Assembly: GCA_041690675.1 (NCBI GenBank)
Contig: JAWLGU010000009.1
Coordinates: 1 to 64,000, forward strand
Reading direction: 5' to 3'
Length of the DNA stretch: 64,000 nt
DNA from: UBA7803 sp041690675
GTDB lineage: Bacteria; Pseudomonadota; Gammaproteobacteria; Pseudomonadales; Azotimanducaceae
The position numbers and the translations under genes were made by a program. Below the pieces are notes generated by a model. It had not been told where the DNA came from. It ran no database searches and worked only from the letters and a program-made list of their open reading frames with translations. Each line of letters begins with the position of its first letter. The stretch's first letter is position 1. This document shows positions 8,871 to 17,608 of this stretch, piece by piece.

Positions 8871-9782
8871 TCACGATTCCTGGCTCTTGAGCTTGATCGG
8901 TGGGGGGATATCCGGCCGGTCCAGCAGACCCAGGGTCACCAGGTTGGTCCAGGAGCGGTCGCGATTGCGAATCTGCTCGGTCAGTACCAGGTTCCCTTCC
9001 TCGTCGAAGGCTTGGTAGTCCGGGAAGTTCAGCGCCAGCACCTGCAGCGCGTCGTTGGCGGCGTCCTCGAGGCCGAGCTTGTAGTTCGCCTCCACCAGCA
9101 GAGCCAGGGCGTCGGGCACGGCGTCGGACTTCGAGTAGTTCTCGACCACGAACCGGGCACGGTTGGCGGCAGCGACGTAGGCGCCCCGTTCCATGTAGAA
9201 GTTCGCCACGTTGAGCTCGTGGTGGCCGAGCAGGTTCAGCAGGTACAGCATGCGCTTGCGCGCGTCGGGCGCGTAGGGGCTGTCGGGAAAGCGGGAAAGC
9301 AGCTCGGTGAAATCGGCATAGGCTTCCCGGGCCGAGGTCATGTCCCGCTTGGAGAGATCGGTGGCGAACAGCCGGTCGAGGATGCCGCGGTTCTTGTTGA
9401 ACGAGGCCAGCCCCTTCAGGTAATAGGCGTAGTCCACGTTGGGATGCTGCGGATGCAGGCGGATGAAGCGGTCCGCGGCGCTGCGGGCGGCGTCCGGATC
9501 GTAGCCCATGTAGTGGGCGTAGATGAGCTCGAGCTGGGCTTGCTCCGCATAGCGGCCGAAGGGGTAGCGGGCCTCCAGAAGCTCCAGGTGCTCGATGGCC
9601 TGCTGGTAATTGCCGGACCGCAGGCTGCGCTGCACGTTCCGGTAGAGATACTGCTCCGTGGCGTCCACGTCCGCTTCCGCATCAGTGTCGTCGCCGCCCC
9701 AGAAGGGAATGAGGGAGCAGCCGCCCGCCAGGGACAGGCAGAGCAACAGCGCGACGATGCGCGGCCAGGTGATTCGGGTCAT
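8871..9782 (-). CDS. bamD: Outer membrane assembly lipoprotein BamD (ComL)
   Basis: BamD is the essential lipoprotein of the beta-barrel assembly machine. The protein (303 residues) has a lipoprotein signal peptide ending LAGGC, so Cys22 would be lipidated, then TPR-like repeats (for example QQAIEHLELLEARYPFGRYA and FIRLHPQHPNVDYAYYLKG). Length and repeats fit the family. The ATG at 9782 was chosen because it begins the signal peptide; the frame is open further upstream but that part has no family resemblance. It is divergent from rluD, a common bamD/rluD arrangement in gammaproteobacteria. Confidence 0.95.
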   Translation of the reverse strand: MTRITWPRIVALLLCLSLAGGCSLIPFWGGDDTDAEADVDATEQYLYRNVQRSLRSGNYQQAIEHLELLEARYPFGRYAEQAQLELIYAHYMGYDPDAARSAADRFIRLHPQHPNVDYAYYLKGLASFNKNRGILDRLFATDLSKRDMTSAREAYADFTELLSRFPDSPYAPDARKRMLYLLNLLGHHELNVANFYMERGAYVAAANRARFVVENYSKSDAVPDALALLVEANYKLGLEDAANDALQVLALNFPDYQAFDEEGNLVLTEQIRNRDRSWTNLVTLGLLDRPDIPPPIKLKSQES

Positions 9783-9873
9783 TAGGTCGGTCCGCTCCGA
9801 TTGATCCCGGCGATGATCCCCGGGAAACTTGGCCACTTTAATGATCTGCCACCGCCTTGCAACCGGAGTCCGC

Positions 9874-10845
9874 GTGTCGCCGAACCAGCGAATCAATCGA
9901 GAGGCCGCCGTGCCGGCCGAGCTGGCGGGCACGCGGGTGGATCGCGCGGCGGCGGAGCTGTTCGGCGAGTTCTCCCGGGCCCTGCTCAGCCGCTGGATTC
10001 AGGAGGGTGCCCTGCGTGTGGACGGCAGCGTGGTCAAGCCCAAGCTGAGGCTGGTGGGGGGCGAGGTGCTGGTGCTGGACGCCGAGCTGCCACCCCGGGA
10101 AGACTGGCGGAGCGCCGAAAGCGTTCCGTTCAGGGTGCTCTACGAAGACGACGACCTTCTGGTGATCGACAAACCGGCCGGCGTGGTCGTGCATCCCGGA
10201 GCGGGCAATCCCAGTGGAACCCTGGTGAACGGGCTGCTGCAGCACCGTCCGGCCCTGGCGACGCTGCCCCGGGCCGGCATCGTGCATCGGCTGGACAAGG
10301 ACACCAGCGGCGTCATGCTGGTGGCCGGGTCGGTGGAAGCCCGGCAGGCCCTGGTGAAGGGGCTCGAGCGGCGCGAGGTGTCGCGTCAGTACCTGGCGGT
10401 GGTGGAGGGCGTGCTGGTGGGGGGCATGGAGATCGACAAGCCTCTGGGCCGCGATCCGCTGCGCCGCACCCGTCAGGCGGTGCGCGTGGACGGCCGGCCG
10501 GCCCTGACCCGGGTGCGGGTGCGTGCCCGCTATCGAGCCCACACCCTGGTGGAAGCGTCCCTGGAGACCGGGCGCACCCACCAGATCCGCGTGCACCTGG
10601 CGAGCGTGGGCCATCCGCTGGTGGGCGACAGCCGCTACGGGGCTCGCGGCCGCCTGCCCCGCAGCGCGGATCCGCATACGGTGGCGGTGCTCCGGGGCTT
10701 CCGCCGGCAGGCTCTGCACGCCTGGAAGCTCGGTTTCGCGCACCCGCGGACGGGGCAGGCCCTCAGCTTCCAGGCCGACGTTCCGGAGGACCTTCAGCAG
10801 CTCATGAACGCCCTGGCAGAGGACTGGGCGCATCATGAGCACTGA
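9874..10845 (+). CDS. rluD: 23S rRNA pseudouridine synthase RluD
   Basis: RluD makes the pseudouridines in helix 69 of 23S rRNA (E. coli 1911, 1915, 1917). An S4-like RNA-binding domain (LLSRWIQEGALRVDG) is followed by the catalytic domain with signature HRLDKDTSG, which contains the catalytic Asp, and ETGRTHQIRVHL. The GTG at 9874 is preferred because GGAG lies 5 nt upstream and the N-terminus then matches family length; ATG 9841 and TTG 9829 are in frame alternatives. The end overlaps pgeF by 11 nt, suggesting translational coupling. Confidence 0.93.
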   Translation: MSPNQRINREAAVPAELAGTRVDRAAAELFGEFSRALLSRWIQEGALRVDGSVVKPKLRLVGGEVLVLDAELPPREDWRSAESVPFRVLYEDDDLLVIDKPAGVVVHPGAGNPSGTLVNGLLQHRPALATLPRAGIVHRLDKDTSGVMLVAGSVEARQALVKGLERREVSRQYLAVVEGVLVGGMEIDKPLGRDPLRRTRQAVRVDGRPALTRVRVRARYRAHTLVEASLETGRTHQIRVHLASVGHPLVGDSRYGARGRLPRSADPHTVAVLRGFRRQALHAWKLGFAHPRTGQALSFQADVPEDLQQLMNALAEDWAHHEH

Positions 10846-11614
10846 TGCGCGCATCATGAGCATTGAGTGGGTCGAACCGCGGGCGCCGGAGTGGCCACGC
10901 CGGGCGCGGGCCCTCACCACCACGCGCCGGGGCCGCGGCCACAGCCGGGGCGCCTATGCGGCCCTGAATCTCGGCGACCACGTGGGGGACGACGCCTCGG
11001 CGGTGGCCGCCAACCGGCGAGTGCTGGTCGAGGCCACGGGCGTCGACCGGGTGCAGTGGCTGCGTCAGGTCCACGGCGTTCGCTGTGTGGAAGCCACTCT
11101 CGAGGGCGCCGCAACGGTGCCCGAGGCGGACGCTGCCTGGACGCGGGTTCCGGGGCTCGGACTGGCCGTGCTGACGGCGGATTGCGTGCCCCTGGTGCTC
11201 GCGGACCGCCAGGGAACCGTAATTGGGGTGGCGCACGGTGGCTGGCGCGGACTGGCGGGCGGCGTGGTGGAGGCTCTGATCGCCGCCCTGCCGGCGGCGC
11301 CGGGAGAGCTGATGGCCTGGCTGGGCCCGGCCATCGGGCCGGCGGCCTACGAGGTGGGCGAGGAGGTGGTGGGGGCGCTGGCGGCGCTGCCGGACGGCGA
11401 GACTCTCACGCGGCAGTGCCTGCGGCCCGGAGCGGGCGGCGGCAAAGCGTACCTGGATCTGTTCGGGCTGGCGGGCGCGCTGCTGGAACGGAGCGGTGTG
11501 GGGGTGGTGCTGACGGAGCGGCTGTGCACCTACACCGAGCCGCGCTTCTATTCCTATCGCCGGGACGCCGCCACCGGCCGCATGGCCACGCTGGCGTGGC
11601 TGGAACGTTCATGA
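10835..11614 (+). CDS. pgeF: Peptidoglycan editing factor PgeF (YfiH, DUF152)
   Basis: This 259-residue protein has the laccase-like fold of YfiH. The metal/catalytic residues are visible: His of QVHG, Cys of TADCVP and His of AHGGWRG. In E. coli PgeF removes wrongly incorporated residues (such as L-Ser at position 1) from the peptidoglycan stem peptide; other members have purine nucleoside phosphorylase activity. It follows rluD as in many gammaproteobacteria. Two nearly identical ATG contexts (10835 and 10856) come from a short duplication at the junction, so the start could be either. Confidence 0.92.
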   Translation: MSTDARIMSIEWVEPRAPEWPRRARALTTTRRGRGHSRGAYAALNLGDHVGDDASAVAANRRVLVEATGVDRVQWLRQVHGVRCVEATLEGAATVPEADAAWTRVPGLGLAVLTADCVPLVLADRQGTVIGVAHGGWRGLAGGVVEALIAALPAAPGELMAWLGPAIGPAAYEVGEEVVGALAALPDGETLTRQCLRPGAGGGKAYLDLFGLAGALLERSGVGVVLTERLCTYTEPRFYSYRRDAATGRMATLAWLERS

Positions 11615-11618
11615 CGCA

Positions 11619-11634
11619 CCGGCTCGGCAGCCGG
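11619..11634. terminator. Hairpin between convergent pgeF and DUF4124 genes
   Basis: A perfect 6-bp stem, CCGGCT/AGCCGG, with a 4-nt loop lies in the 37-nt gap between two convergent stop codons. It could end transcripts from both sides, but no T-run is present. Confidence 0.4.
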
Positions 11635-11651
11635 CGCCCCATCAGATGGAG

Positions 11652-12146
11652 TCAACCCACGTCGTTGCAGTTGGCGGCCACGCCCTGCTGGGCCTCGTCG
11701 ATCCGCTGCTGGCGCTCGTCCTCGGGCATGACCCGCTCCTGACCGTCCTCGCCCCGCACCCGGACCCGGCCGTGCACCGAGAGGCGCTCGAGCACCGCGC
11801 GGGCGCGCTCGCAGTTGGCCTGCTTGATCCGCGCTACCTCCTCCTGGCGGGCCTGCTCCGCCGCCTGGAGCTTGGAGAGCATCCGCTGCTGCGCCTCCGA
11901 CAGCTCCGGTTCCGCGGATTCGGCGGCGGGGGTGGTGGCCGGCTCGCTCGGCCGGGCGGCGATGCGCTGACCGGTGTCCGGCCGTACCCGCTCGGCCTCC
12001 ACTCCCTCGGGGGCGAGCTGGGTGTAGTTCACCACGCCGTTCTCGTCTACCCAGCGATACACCTCGGCTCCCATGAGCAGGGGCAGGGCACCGAGGACGG
12101 GAAGCAGTTTCCAGAGGCGGCGCGAGACGGGCGGGCACGAGGGCAT
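11652..12146 (-). CDS. DUF4124 domain periplasmic protein
   Basis: This 164-residue protein starts with a signal peptide (RRLWKLLPVLGALPLLMGA) followed by a DUF4124 segment, AEVYRWVDENGVVNYTQ, a small SH3-like unit common in gammaproteobacterial envelope proteins. The rest is charged and probably a coiled coil (LSEAQQRMLSKLQAAEQARQ), ending in a Cys-containing tail. Function is unknown. The ATG at 12146 was picked because it begins the signal peptide; GGAG lies about 10 nt upstream. It converges on pgeF and is divergent from ilvB. Confidence 0.8.
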   Translation of the reverse strand: MPSCPPVSRRLWKLLPVLGALPLLMGAEVYRWVDENGVVNYTQLAPEGVEAERVRPDTGQRIAARPSEPATTPAAESAEPELSEAQQRMLSKLQAAEQARQEEVARIKQANCERARAVLERLSVHGRVRVRGEDGQERVMPEDERQQRIDEAQQGVAANCNDVG

Positions 12147-12238
12147 GTGGGTGTGGTCTCCGGTCGAGTGGGCGCTGACGTCGCCTTCGATCCTAATGCC
12201 ACGGCGGCGGCATTTTAGCGAGCCAGGTCGCAGTTTCG

Positions 12239-12267
12239 TTGACACGGCGCAGGGGAACCTCAAGAAT
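12239..12267 (+). promoter_or_regulatory. Sigma-70 type promoter for ilvBN
   Basis: A perfect -35 TTGACA (12239-12244) is followed after 17 bp by AAGAAT (12262-12267; 4 of 6 to TATAAT). It would give a leader of about 100 nt before ilvB. No leader peptide rich in Leu, Ile or Val and no T-run attenuator was found in that leader. Confidence 0.6.
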
Positions 12268-12377
12268 ACGCGGCTCCCCGGGGCGTGCGGATTTAAAGCG
12301 TCAGCCAAATCAACGAGTTAGGCTGCGGGCCAAGATACGCCGCCCAAGCAGAACGAGCAACAGGCGAAATCGCGACA

Positions 12378-14162
12378 ATGGCTGAGGCACTATCCGGCGG
12401 CGACATGCTGATCCGCGCGCTCCAGGATGCCGGCGTGGAGTACGTGTTCGGGTATCCGGGCGGTGCCGCGCTGCACATCTACGACGCGATCTTCAAGCAG
12501 CAGAAGGTCGAGCACATCCTGGTACGCCACGAGCAGGCGGCCACCCACATGGCCGACGGCTACGCGCGCGCCACCGGCAAGCCGGGCGTGGTGCTGGTCA
12601 CTTCCGGTCCCGGCGCCACCAACGCCATCACCGGCATCGCCACCGCATTCATGGACTCCGTGCCCATGATCGTCATCTCGGGCCAGGTCGACAACGCGCT
12701 CATCGGCACCGACGCGTTTCAGGAAACCGACATGGTGGGGGTCTCGCGGCCGGTGGTGAAGCACAGCTTCATGGTCAAGAACTGCGCCGAGATCCCGGAA
12801 GTCGTGCGCAAAGCGTTTCACATCGCCACCACCGGCCGGCCCGGGCCGGTGGTGATCGACGTGCCCAAGAACACCACGGATCCGGCGGTCACGGCGCCCT
12901 ACGTGTACCCGGAAACGGTGACCATGCGCTCCTACAACCCGGCGGTGAAGGGAAACGCCCGGCAGATCCGCAAGGCGGTGGCGGTGATGCTCAACGCCAA
13001 GCGCCCGGTCATCTACGCCGGTGGCGGAGTCATCCTGGGCGACGCCGCGCCTGCGCTCACCCGCATGGCCCGCACCCTGGGCTTCCCGGTCACCACCACC
13101 CTGATGGGTCTCGGCGCCTACCCCGGGGACGACGATGCGTTCCTGGGCATGCTGGGCATGCACGGCACCTTCGAAGCCAACATGGCCATGCACCACGCTG
13201 ACGTCATCGTCGCGGTGGGCGCCCGCTTCGACGACCGGGTCACCAACAACCCCCAGAAGTTCTGCACCGACGCCACCATCATCCATGTCGACGTAGATCC
13301 GGCGTCCATCTCAAAGATCATCCCGGCGGACATTCCCATCGTCGGCCAGGTGGGCAGCGTGCTGGAGGACATGGAGGCGCTGCTCGCCAGCGAGCAGGCG
13401 CGCCAGCCCGGGCTGCCGGATCAGGAAGCCCTGGCGCGCTGGTGGGAGCAGATCCGCGGCTGGCGGGCGGAGCATGGCCTGAACCACGACCGGAAGCCGG
13501 AGCCCGGCAAACCCATTCTGCCGCAGCTCGCGGTGCAGACTCTGTACCGCGTCACCGGCGGTGACGCGTTCGTCGCGAGCGACGTGGGCCAGCACCAGAT
13601 GTTCGCCGCCCAGTACTACAAGTTCGCCAAGCCGCGGCGCTGGATCAACTCCGGCGGGCTCGGCACCATGGGCTTCGGCCTGCCGGCGGCCATGGGGGTG
13701 CAGTTCGCCCATCCGGACGCGGTGGTGGCCTGCGTCACCGGCGAAGGCAGCTTTATGATGAACATGCAGGAGCTGTCCACCTGCCTGCAGTACGGTCTGC
13801 CCATCAAGATCATCAACCTGAACAATCAGGCTCTGGGGATGGTCAAGCAGTGGCAGGACATGCAGTACGGGGGGCGCCACTCGCAGAGCACGTACAGCGA
13901 CTCGCTGCCGGACTTCAAAACCCTGGTGGAGGCGTTCGGTCACGTGGGCTTCAAGGTGGAGCAGGCCGAGGATCTCGAAGGGGTCATGCGGGAAGCGTTC
14001 AGCGACAAGCTCAGGACGCGGACGGTGTTCGTGGACGTGTGGGTGGATGCCACGGAGCACGTCTATCCCATGGCCATCCGTGGCGGCTCCATGCGTGACA
14101 TGTACCTCACCAGGTCCATGACCAGCCTGGGCGAGACGGCGGTGTTCGGGAGCGAATACTGA
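12378..14162 (+). CDS. ilvB: Acetolactate synthase large (catalytic) subunit
   Basis: This 594-residue ThDP- and FAD-dependent enzyme condenses pyruvate with pyruvate or 2-oxobutyrate, the first common step of Val/Leu/Ile synthesis. The cofactor-activating Glu is in VRHEQAATHMADGYAR, FAD-domain motifs GARFDDRVT are present, and the ThDP/Mg motif is GEGSFMMN with NLNNQALG downstream (Glu replaces the commoner Asp). It overlaps the regulatory subunit gene by one base (TGATG). Symbol ilvB is used for the catalytic subunit; ilvI would be equally valid. Confidence 0.95.
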   Translation: MAEALSGGDMLIRALQDAGVEYVFGYPGGAALHIYDAIFKQQKVEHILVRHEQAATHMADGYARATGKPGVVLVTSGPGATNAITGIATAFMDSVPMIVISGQVDNALIGTDAFQETDMVGVSRPVVKHSFMVKNCAEIPEVVRKAFHIATTGRPGPVVIDVPKNTTDPAVTAPYVYPETVTMRSYNPAVKGNARQIRKAVAVMLNAKRPVIYAGGGVILGDAAPALTRMARTLGFPVTTTLMGLGAYPGDDDAFLGMLGMHGTFEANMAMHHADVIVAVGARFDDRVTNNPQKFCTDATIIHVDVDPASISKIIPADIPIVGQVGSVLEDMEALLASEQARQPGLPDQEALARWWEQIRGWRAEHGLNHDRKPEPGKPILPQLAVQTLYRVTGGDAFVASDVGQHQMFAAQYYKFAKPRRWINSGGLGTMGFGLPAAMGVQFAHPDAVVACVTGEGSFMMNMQELSTCLQYGLPIKIINLNNQALGMVKQWQDMQYGGRHSQSTYSDSLPDFKTLVEAFGHVGFKVEQAEDLEGVMREAFSDKLRTRTVFVDVWVDATEHVYPMAIRGGSMRDMYLTRSMTSLGETAVFGSEY

Positions 14163-14653
14163 TGCGCCACATCATCGCCGTGCTGCTGGAGAACGAGGCC
14201 GGCGCCCTGTCCCGGGTGGTGGGGCTGTTCGCCCAGCGCAACTACAACATCGAAAGCCTCACGGTGGCGCCCACGGAGGACGAGACGCTGTCGCGCCTGA
14301 CGCTGGTCACCGTGGGGGACGACAGCAAGATCGAGCAGATCATCAAGCACCTCTACAAAGTCATCGAGGTGGTGAAGGTGGTGGATCTGTCCGGCTCCGA
14401 TCACGTGGAGCGGGAGCTGATGCTGGTGAAGGTGCGCGCCGAGGGTGCGGCGCGGGCGGAGGTGATGCGCACCGCGGACATCTTCCGTGGCCAGATCATC
14501 GACGTCACTGCCAGTTCCTACACGGTGCAGCTTTCCGGGCCGAGCGACAAGCTCGACGCCTTCATCCGCGCCATCGGCAAAACCACGATTCTCGAGGTGG
14601 TGCGCTCCGGCGTGTCCGGCATCAGCCGCGGCGAGAAAGTGCTGGCCGGCTGA
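14162..14653 (+). CDS. ilvN: Acetolactate synthase small (regulatory) subunit
   Basis: The protein (163 residues) has an N-terminal ACT domain (HIIAVLLENEAGALSRVVGL) and the C-terminal small-subunit domain (RAEVMRTADIFRGQIIDVT). It stimulates the large subunit and gives feedback inhibition by valine. Length is that of IlvN/IlvH of E. coli isozymes I and III. The ATG overlaps the ilvB stop codon by one base, so translation is coupled. Confidence 0.95.
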   Translation: MRHIIAVLLENEAGALSRVVGLFAQRNYNIESLTVAPTEDETLSRLTLVTVGDDSKIEQIIKHLYKVIEVVKVVDLSGSDHVERELMLVKVRAEGAARAEVMRTADIFRGQIIDVTASSYTVQLSGPSDKLDAFIRAIGKTTILEVVRSGVSGISRGEKVLAG

Positions 14654-14707
14654 CTACCCGAGCAGCCGCCACTTCCACCATTGGGCCATACCACAGAGGA
14701 AATACCC

Positions 14708-15727
14708 ATGCAGGTCTACTACGACAAAGACGCCGACCTCTCCATCATTCAGAAGATGCGGGTTCTGGTCATCGGCTACGGCTCCCAGGGGCACGCCCAC
14801 GCCAACAATCTGCGCGATTCCGGTGTGGAGAACGTGGTGGTAGGCCTGCGTGCCGGCTCCGACTCCTGGCGCAAGGCCGAGAATGCCGGGTTCAAGGTCT
14901 CCGAGGTTCCCGAGGCCGTGAAGGATGCCGACCTGATCATGATTCTCACCCCGGACGAGCATCAGCAGGCGCTGTACCGGGACCAGATCCTGCCCAACGT
15001 GAAGGAGGGCGCCACCCTGGCCTTCGCCCACGGCTTCAACATTCATTTCGGCCTGGTGGAGCCCCGCAAGGATCTCGACGTGATCATGATCGCCCCCAAG
15101 GGCCCGGGTCACACGGTGCGGGCCACCTACACCCAGGGCGGCGGGGTGCCCTCCCTCATCGCCATCTATCAGGACGCCTCCGGACAGGCGAAGAACACTG
15201 CGCTCTCCTACGCCGCGGCCAACGGCGCCGGCCGGGCCGGGATCATCGAGACCACGTTCCGGGAAGAGACGGAAACGGATCTGTTCGGCGAGCAGGCGGT
15301 GCTCTGCGGTGGCGCTGCCGCGCTGGTGCAGGCCGGGTTCGAGACGCTGGTGGAAGCGGGCTACGCGCCGGAAATGGCCTACTTCGAGTGCCTGCACGAA
15401 CTGAAGCTCATCGTCGATCTCTTCTACGAAGGCGGCGTGGCGAACATGTGGTATTCGGTCTCCAACACCGCGGAGTACGGCGGCCTGACCCGGGGTCCCC
15501 GGCTGGTGACCGAGGAGACCAAGCGCGAGATGAAGCGCATCCTCGAGGAAATCCAGACCGGCCGCTTCGCCCGTGAGTTCGTCACCGAGAATCAGGCGGG
15601 GGCGCCCACCATCAAGGCCATGCGCCGGATCAGTCAGGCTCACCCCATCGAGCAGGTGGGCGAGAAGCTGCGTGGTATGATGCCGTGGATTCAGGAGAAG
15701 CGGCTGGTGGATCGGGAGAAGAACTGA
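14708..15727 (+). CDS. ilvC: Ketol-acid reductoisomerase, class I
   Basis: This 339-residue enzyme isomerises and reduces acetolactate or acetohydroxybutyrate with NADPH. The Rossmann motif GYGSQGHAHANNLRDSG is present and the Mg-binding knotted domain includes FREETETDLFGEQAVL. The length marks it as the short class I form rather than the E. coli class II form. The ATG at 14708 was chosen because AGAGGAAA lies 5 nt upstream. It follows ilvN after 54 nt and probably belongs to the same operon. Confidence 0.96.
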   Translation: MQVYYDKDADLSIIQKMRVLVIGYGSQGHAHANNLRDSGVENVVVGLRAGSDSWRKAENAGFKVSEVPEAVKDADLIMILTPDEHQQALYRDQILPNVKEGATLAFAHGFNIHFGLVEPRKDLDVIMIAPKGPGHTVRATYTQGGGVPSLIAIYQDASGQAKNTALSYAAANGAGRAGIIETTFREETETDLFGEQAVLCGGAAALVQAGFETLVEAGYAPEMAYFECLHELKLIVDLFYEGGVANMWYSVSNTAEYGGLTRGPRLVTEETKREMKRILEEIQTGRFAREFVTENQAGAPTIKAMRRISQAHPIEQVGEKLRGMMPWIQEKRLVDREKN

Positions 15728-15740
15728 AGCCGCGGAACGT

Positions 15741-16601
15741 ATGGTGAATCGGGACGAAGACGGCGACGCCGACGCGTTGGCGGGCGGTGACCCGCTGCAC
15801 GGCAGCGACCCGCTGCACGGCAGCGACCTGGACGAGGAGGCCGTGGATTCGGAAGGCCGCCGCCGCCGCGGGATCTACCTCGTTCCCAACCTCATCACCT
15901 CCGGCGCCATGTTCGCCGGGTTCTACGCCATCGTCGCCGGCATGAACGGCCAGTTCATTCCGGCGGCGCTGGCCATCTTCGTGGCCATGGCCCTGGACGC
16001 CGCGGACGGACGAGTGGCCCGCCTGACCCGCACGGAGAGCCGCTTCGGCGCCGAGTACGACAGCCTCTCCGACATGGTGGCGTTCGGCGTGGCGCCCGCC
16101 CTGGTGGCATTTTCCTGGACCCTGCAGCCGCTCGGCAAAATGGGCTGGGTGGCCACCTTCGTCTACATGGCCTGCGCCGCCTTGCGACTGGCTCGCTTCA
16201 ACATCCAGAGCGATCTGAAATCCTTCACCGGGCTCGCCAGCCCTTCAGCGGCCGCCATCATCGCCTGCACCGTGTGGATCTGGAGCGATTCGCTGGGTGA
16301 TGCGGAACCCTCGACCACCGTGTCGGTGCTCATGGCCCTGCTCACCGCCGGCATCGGTCTTCTGATGGTGTCCAATTTCAAGTACTACTCCCCCAAAGCG
16401 CTGAACGCCAAGGGGCGGGTGCCCTTCATCGTGCTGGTGGTGGTGGTGCTGGTGTTCGCCGTCATGCTGGCGGACCCGCCGCGGGTGCTGCTGGTGCTGT
16501 TCGCCGGCTACGCGCTGTCGGGCCCGGTGATGTTCGTTTGGGAGCGCGGGCGGCGGCGAGGCGACGTCTCGTCGGACAACGGGAACGGAACCGGTTCCTG
16601 A
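15741..16601 (+). CDS. pssA: CDP-diacylglycerol-serine O-phosphatidyltransferase
   Basis: This 286-residue integral membrane enzyme makes phosphatidylserine, the precursor of phosphatidylethanolamine. The CDP-alcohol phosphatidyltransferase motif is intact: DAADGRVAR, eight residues, G, then EYDSLSD (around residues 81-105). Several hydrophobic segments follow. It is the multi-pass subclass II type found in many bacteria, unlike E. coli PssA. The first 35 residues are acidic and carry a duplicated DPLHGS unit. ilvC-pssA adjacency is common in gammaproteobacteria. Confidence 0.93.
   Translation: MVNRDEDGDADALAGGDPLHGSDPLHGSDLDEEAVDSEGRRRRGIYLVPNLITSGAMFAGFYAIVAGMNGQFIPAALAIFVAMALDAADGRVARLTRTESRFGAEYDSLSDMVAFGVAPALVAFSWTLQPLGKMGWVATFVYMACAALRLARFNIQSDLKSFTGLASPSAAAIIACTVWIWSDSLGDAEPSTTVSVLMALLTAGIGLLMVSNFKYYSPKALNAKGRVPFIVLVVVVLVFAVMLADPPRVLLVLFAGYALSGPVMFVWERGRRRGDVSSDNGNGTGS
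15789..15824 (+). repeat. In-frame 18-bp tandem duplication in pssA
   Basis: Two identical 18-bp copies (15789-15806 and 15807-15824) encode DPLHGS twice in the acidic, poorly conserved N-terminus of PssA. The copies are identical, so the duplication is probably recent or unstable. Confidence 0.9.
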
Positions 16602-16656
16602 CGCCGCACTCCAACAGGCCTATAGACGGGAATCCGGACGCGACGCGAGAACGGCC

Positions 16657-17592
16657 ATGTTGATCAGAAGACCCCCGAAGATCCCGAGTTCCGAGATCAC
16701 CCCCGAATCGGTGTTCCGCGCCCGGCGGCGTCTGCTCGGTGCGGCACTGGCGGTGCCGGCGGCGCTGGCGGTACCGGCGGCGCTGGCGGGCGCGCGTGCC
16801 GCGGCCGCCGGGCCGGATGGCGAGGCCGTCACGCCGGAGGACATCGTCACCAGTTACAACAACTTCTACGAGTTCGGCATGGACAAAGGGGACCCGGCCC
16901 GATACGCCGGCGAGATGACGGTGGATCCCTGGTCCGTGGAGGTGGGCGGCGAGTGCGGCAAGCCCGGATCCTATGCCTTCGAGGACGTGATCGCGGGCTT
17001 CACCCCCGAGGACCGCGTGTACCGCTTCCGCTGCGTCGAGGCCTGGTCCATGGTGGTGCCCTGGCTGGGCATTCCGCTGAAAGACATCCTCGGCCGCTTC
17101 GAGCCCAACGGCAACGCCCGGTTCGTGGAGTTCACCACCCTGTATCGCCCCAGCGAGATGCGCGGTCAGCGGGCGCTGTTCGGCAGTATCGACTGGCCGT
17201 ACGTGGAAGGACTGCGCATGGACGAGGCCATGCACCCGCTCACCCTCATGGCGGTGGGCGTGTACGGCAAACCGTTGCCGAATCAGAACGGCGCGCCGTG
17301 GCGGCTGGTGGTGCCGTGGAAATACGGATTCAAGAGCATCAAATCCGTGGTGAAAATCCGCTTCACGGGGTCTCAGCCGAAGAACACGTGGAACCTGACG
17401 GCACCCCGCGAGTACGGCTTCTTCGCCAACGTGAACCCCAACGTGGATCACCCCCGCTGGAGTCAGGCCACCGAGCGGCGCCTGCCCAGCAGTCTTTTCA
17501 ATCCCAACCGCCGGGAAACGCTCATGTTCAACGGTTATGCCGAGGAGGTGGGCGGCCTGTACGCCGGCATGGATCTGCGCCGTCATTTCTGA
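16657..17592 (+). CDS. msrP: Periplasmic methionine sulfoxide reductase catalytic subunit MsrP (YedY)
   Basis: MsrP is a molybdopterin enzyme that repairs oxidised methionines in periplasmic proteins. The protein (311 residues) has a twin-arginine signal (ARRRLLGAALAVPAALA) and the sulfite-oxidase fold with the Mo-ligating Cys at 126 in YRFRCVEAWSM; the C-terminal GLYAGMDLRRHF is typical of the family. It is paired with msrQ, starting 16 nt downstream. The signal peptide h-region is lengthened by an 18-bp tandem duplication. Confidence 0.95.
   Translation: MLIRRPPKIPSSEITPESVFRARRRLLGAALAVPAALAVPAALAGARAAAAGPDGEAVTPEDIVTSYNNFYEFGMDKGDPARYAGEMTVDPWSVEVGGECGKPGSYAFEDVIAGFTPEDRVYRFRCVEAWSMVVPWLGIPLKDILGRFEPNGNARFVEFTTLYRPSEMRGQRALFGSIDWPYVEGLRMDEAMHPLTLMAVGVYGKPLPNQNGAPWRLVVPWKYGFKSIKSVVKIRFTGSQPKNTWNLTAPREYGFFANVNPNVDHPRWSQATERRLPSSLFNPNRRETLMFNGYAEEVGGLYAGMDLRRHF
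16747..16782 (+). repeat. Tandem 18-bp repeat in the msrP signal peptide
   Basis: Two copies of an 18-bp unit differing at one base encode LAVPAA twice in the hydrophobic core of the Tat signal peptide; a third, partial copy follows. Expansion here would change signal hydrophobicity. Confidence 0.8.
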
Positions 17593-17608
17593 CGGCGCAC
17601 CCGCTGCC

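Noticed and set aside
12147..12377. Attenuator or leader peptide for ilvBN
   Set aside because: No ATG or GTG frame with branched-chain codons and no T-run hairpin was found in the leader.
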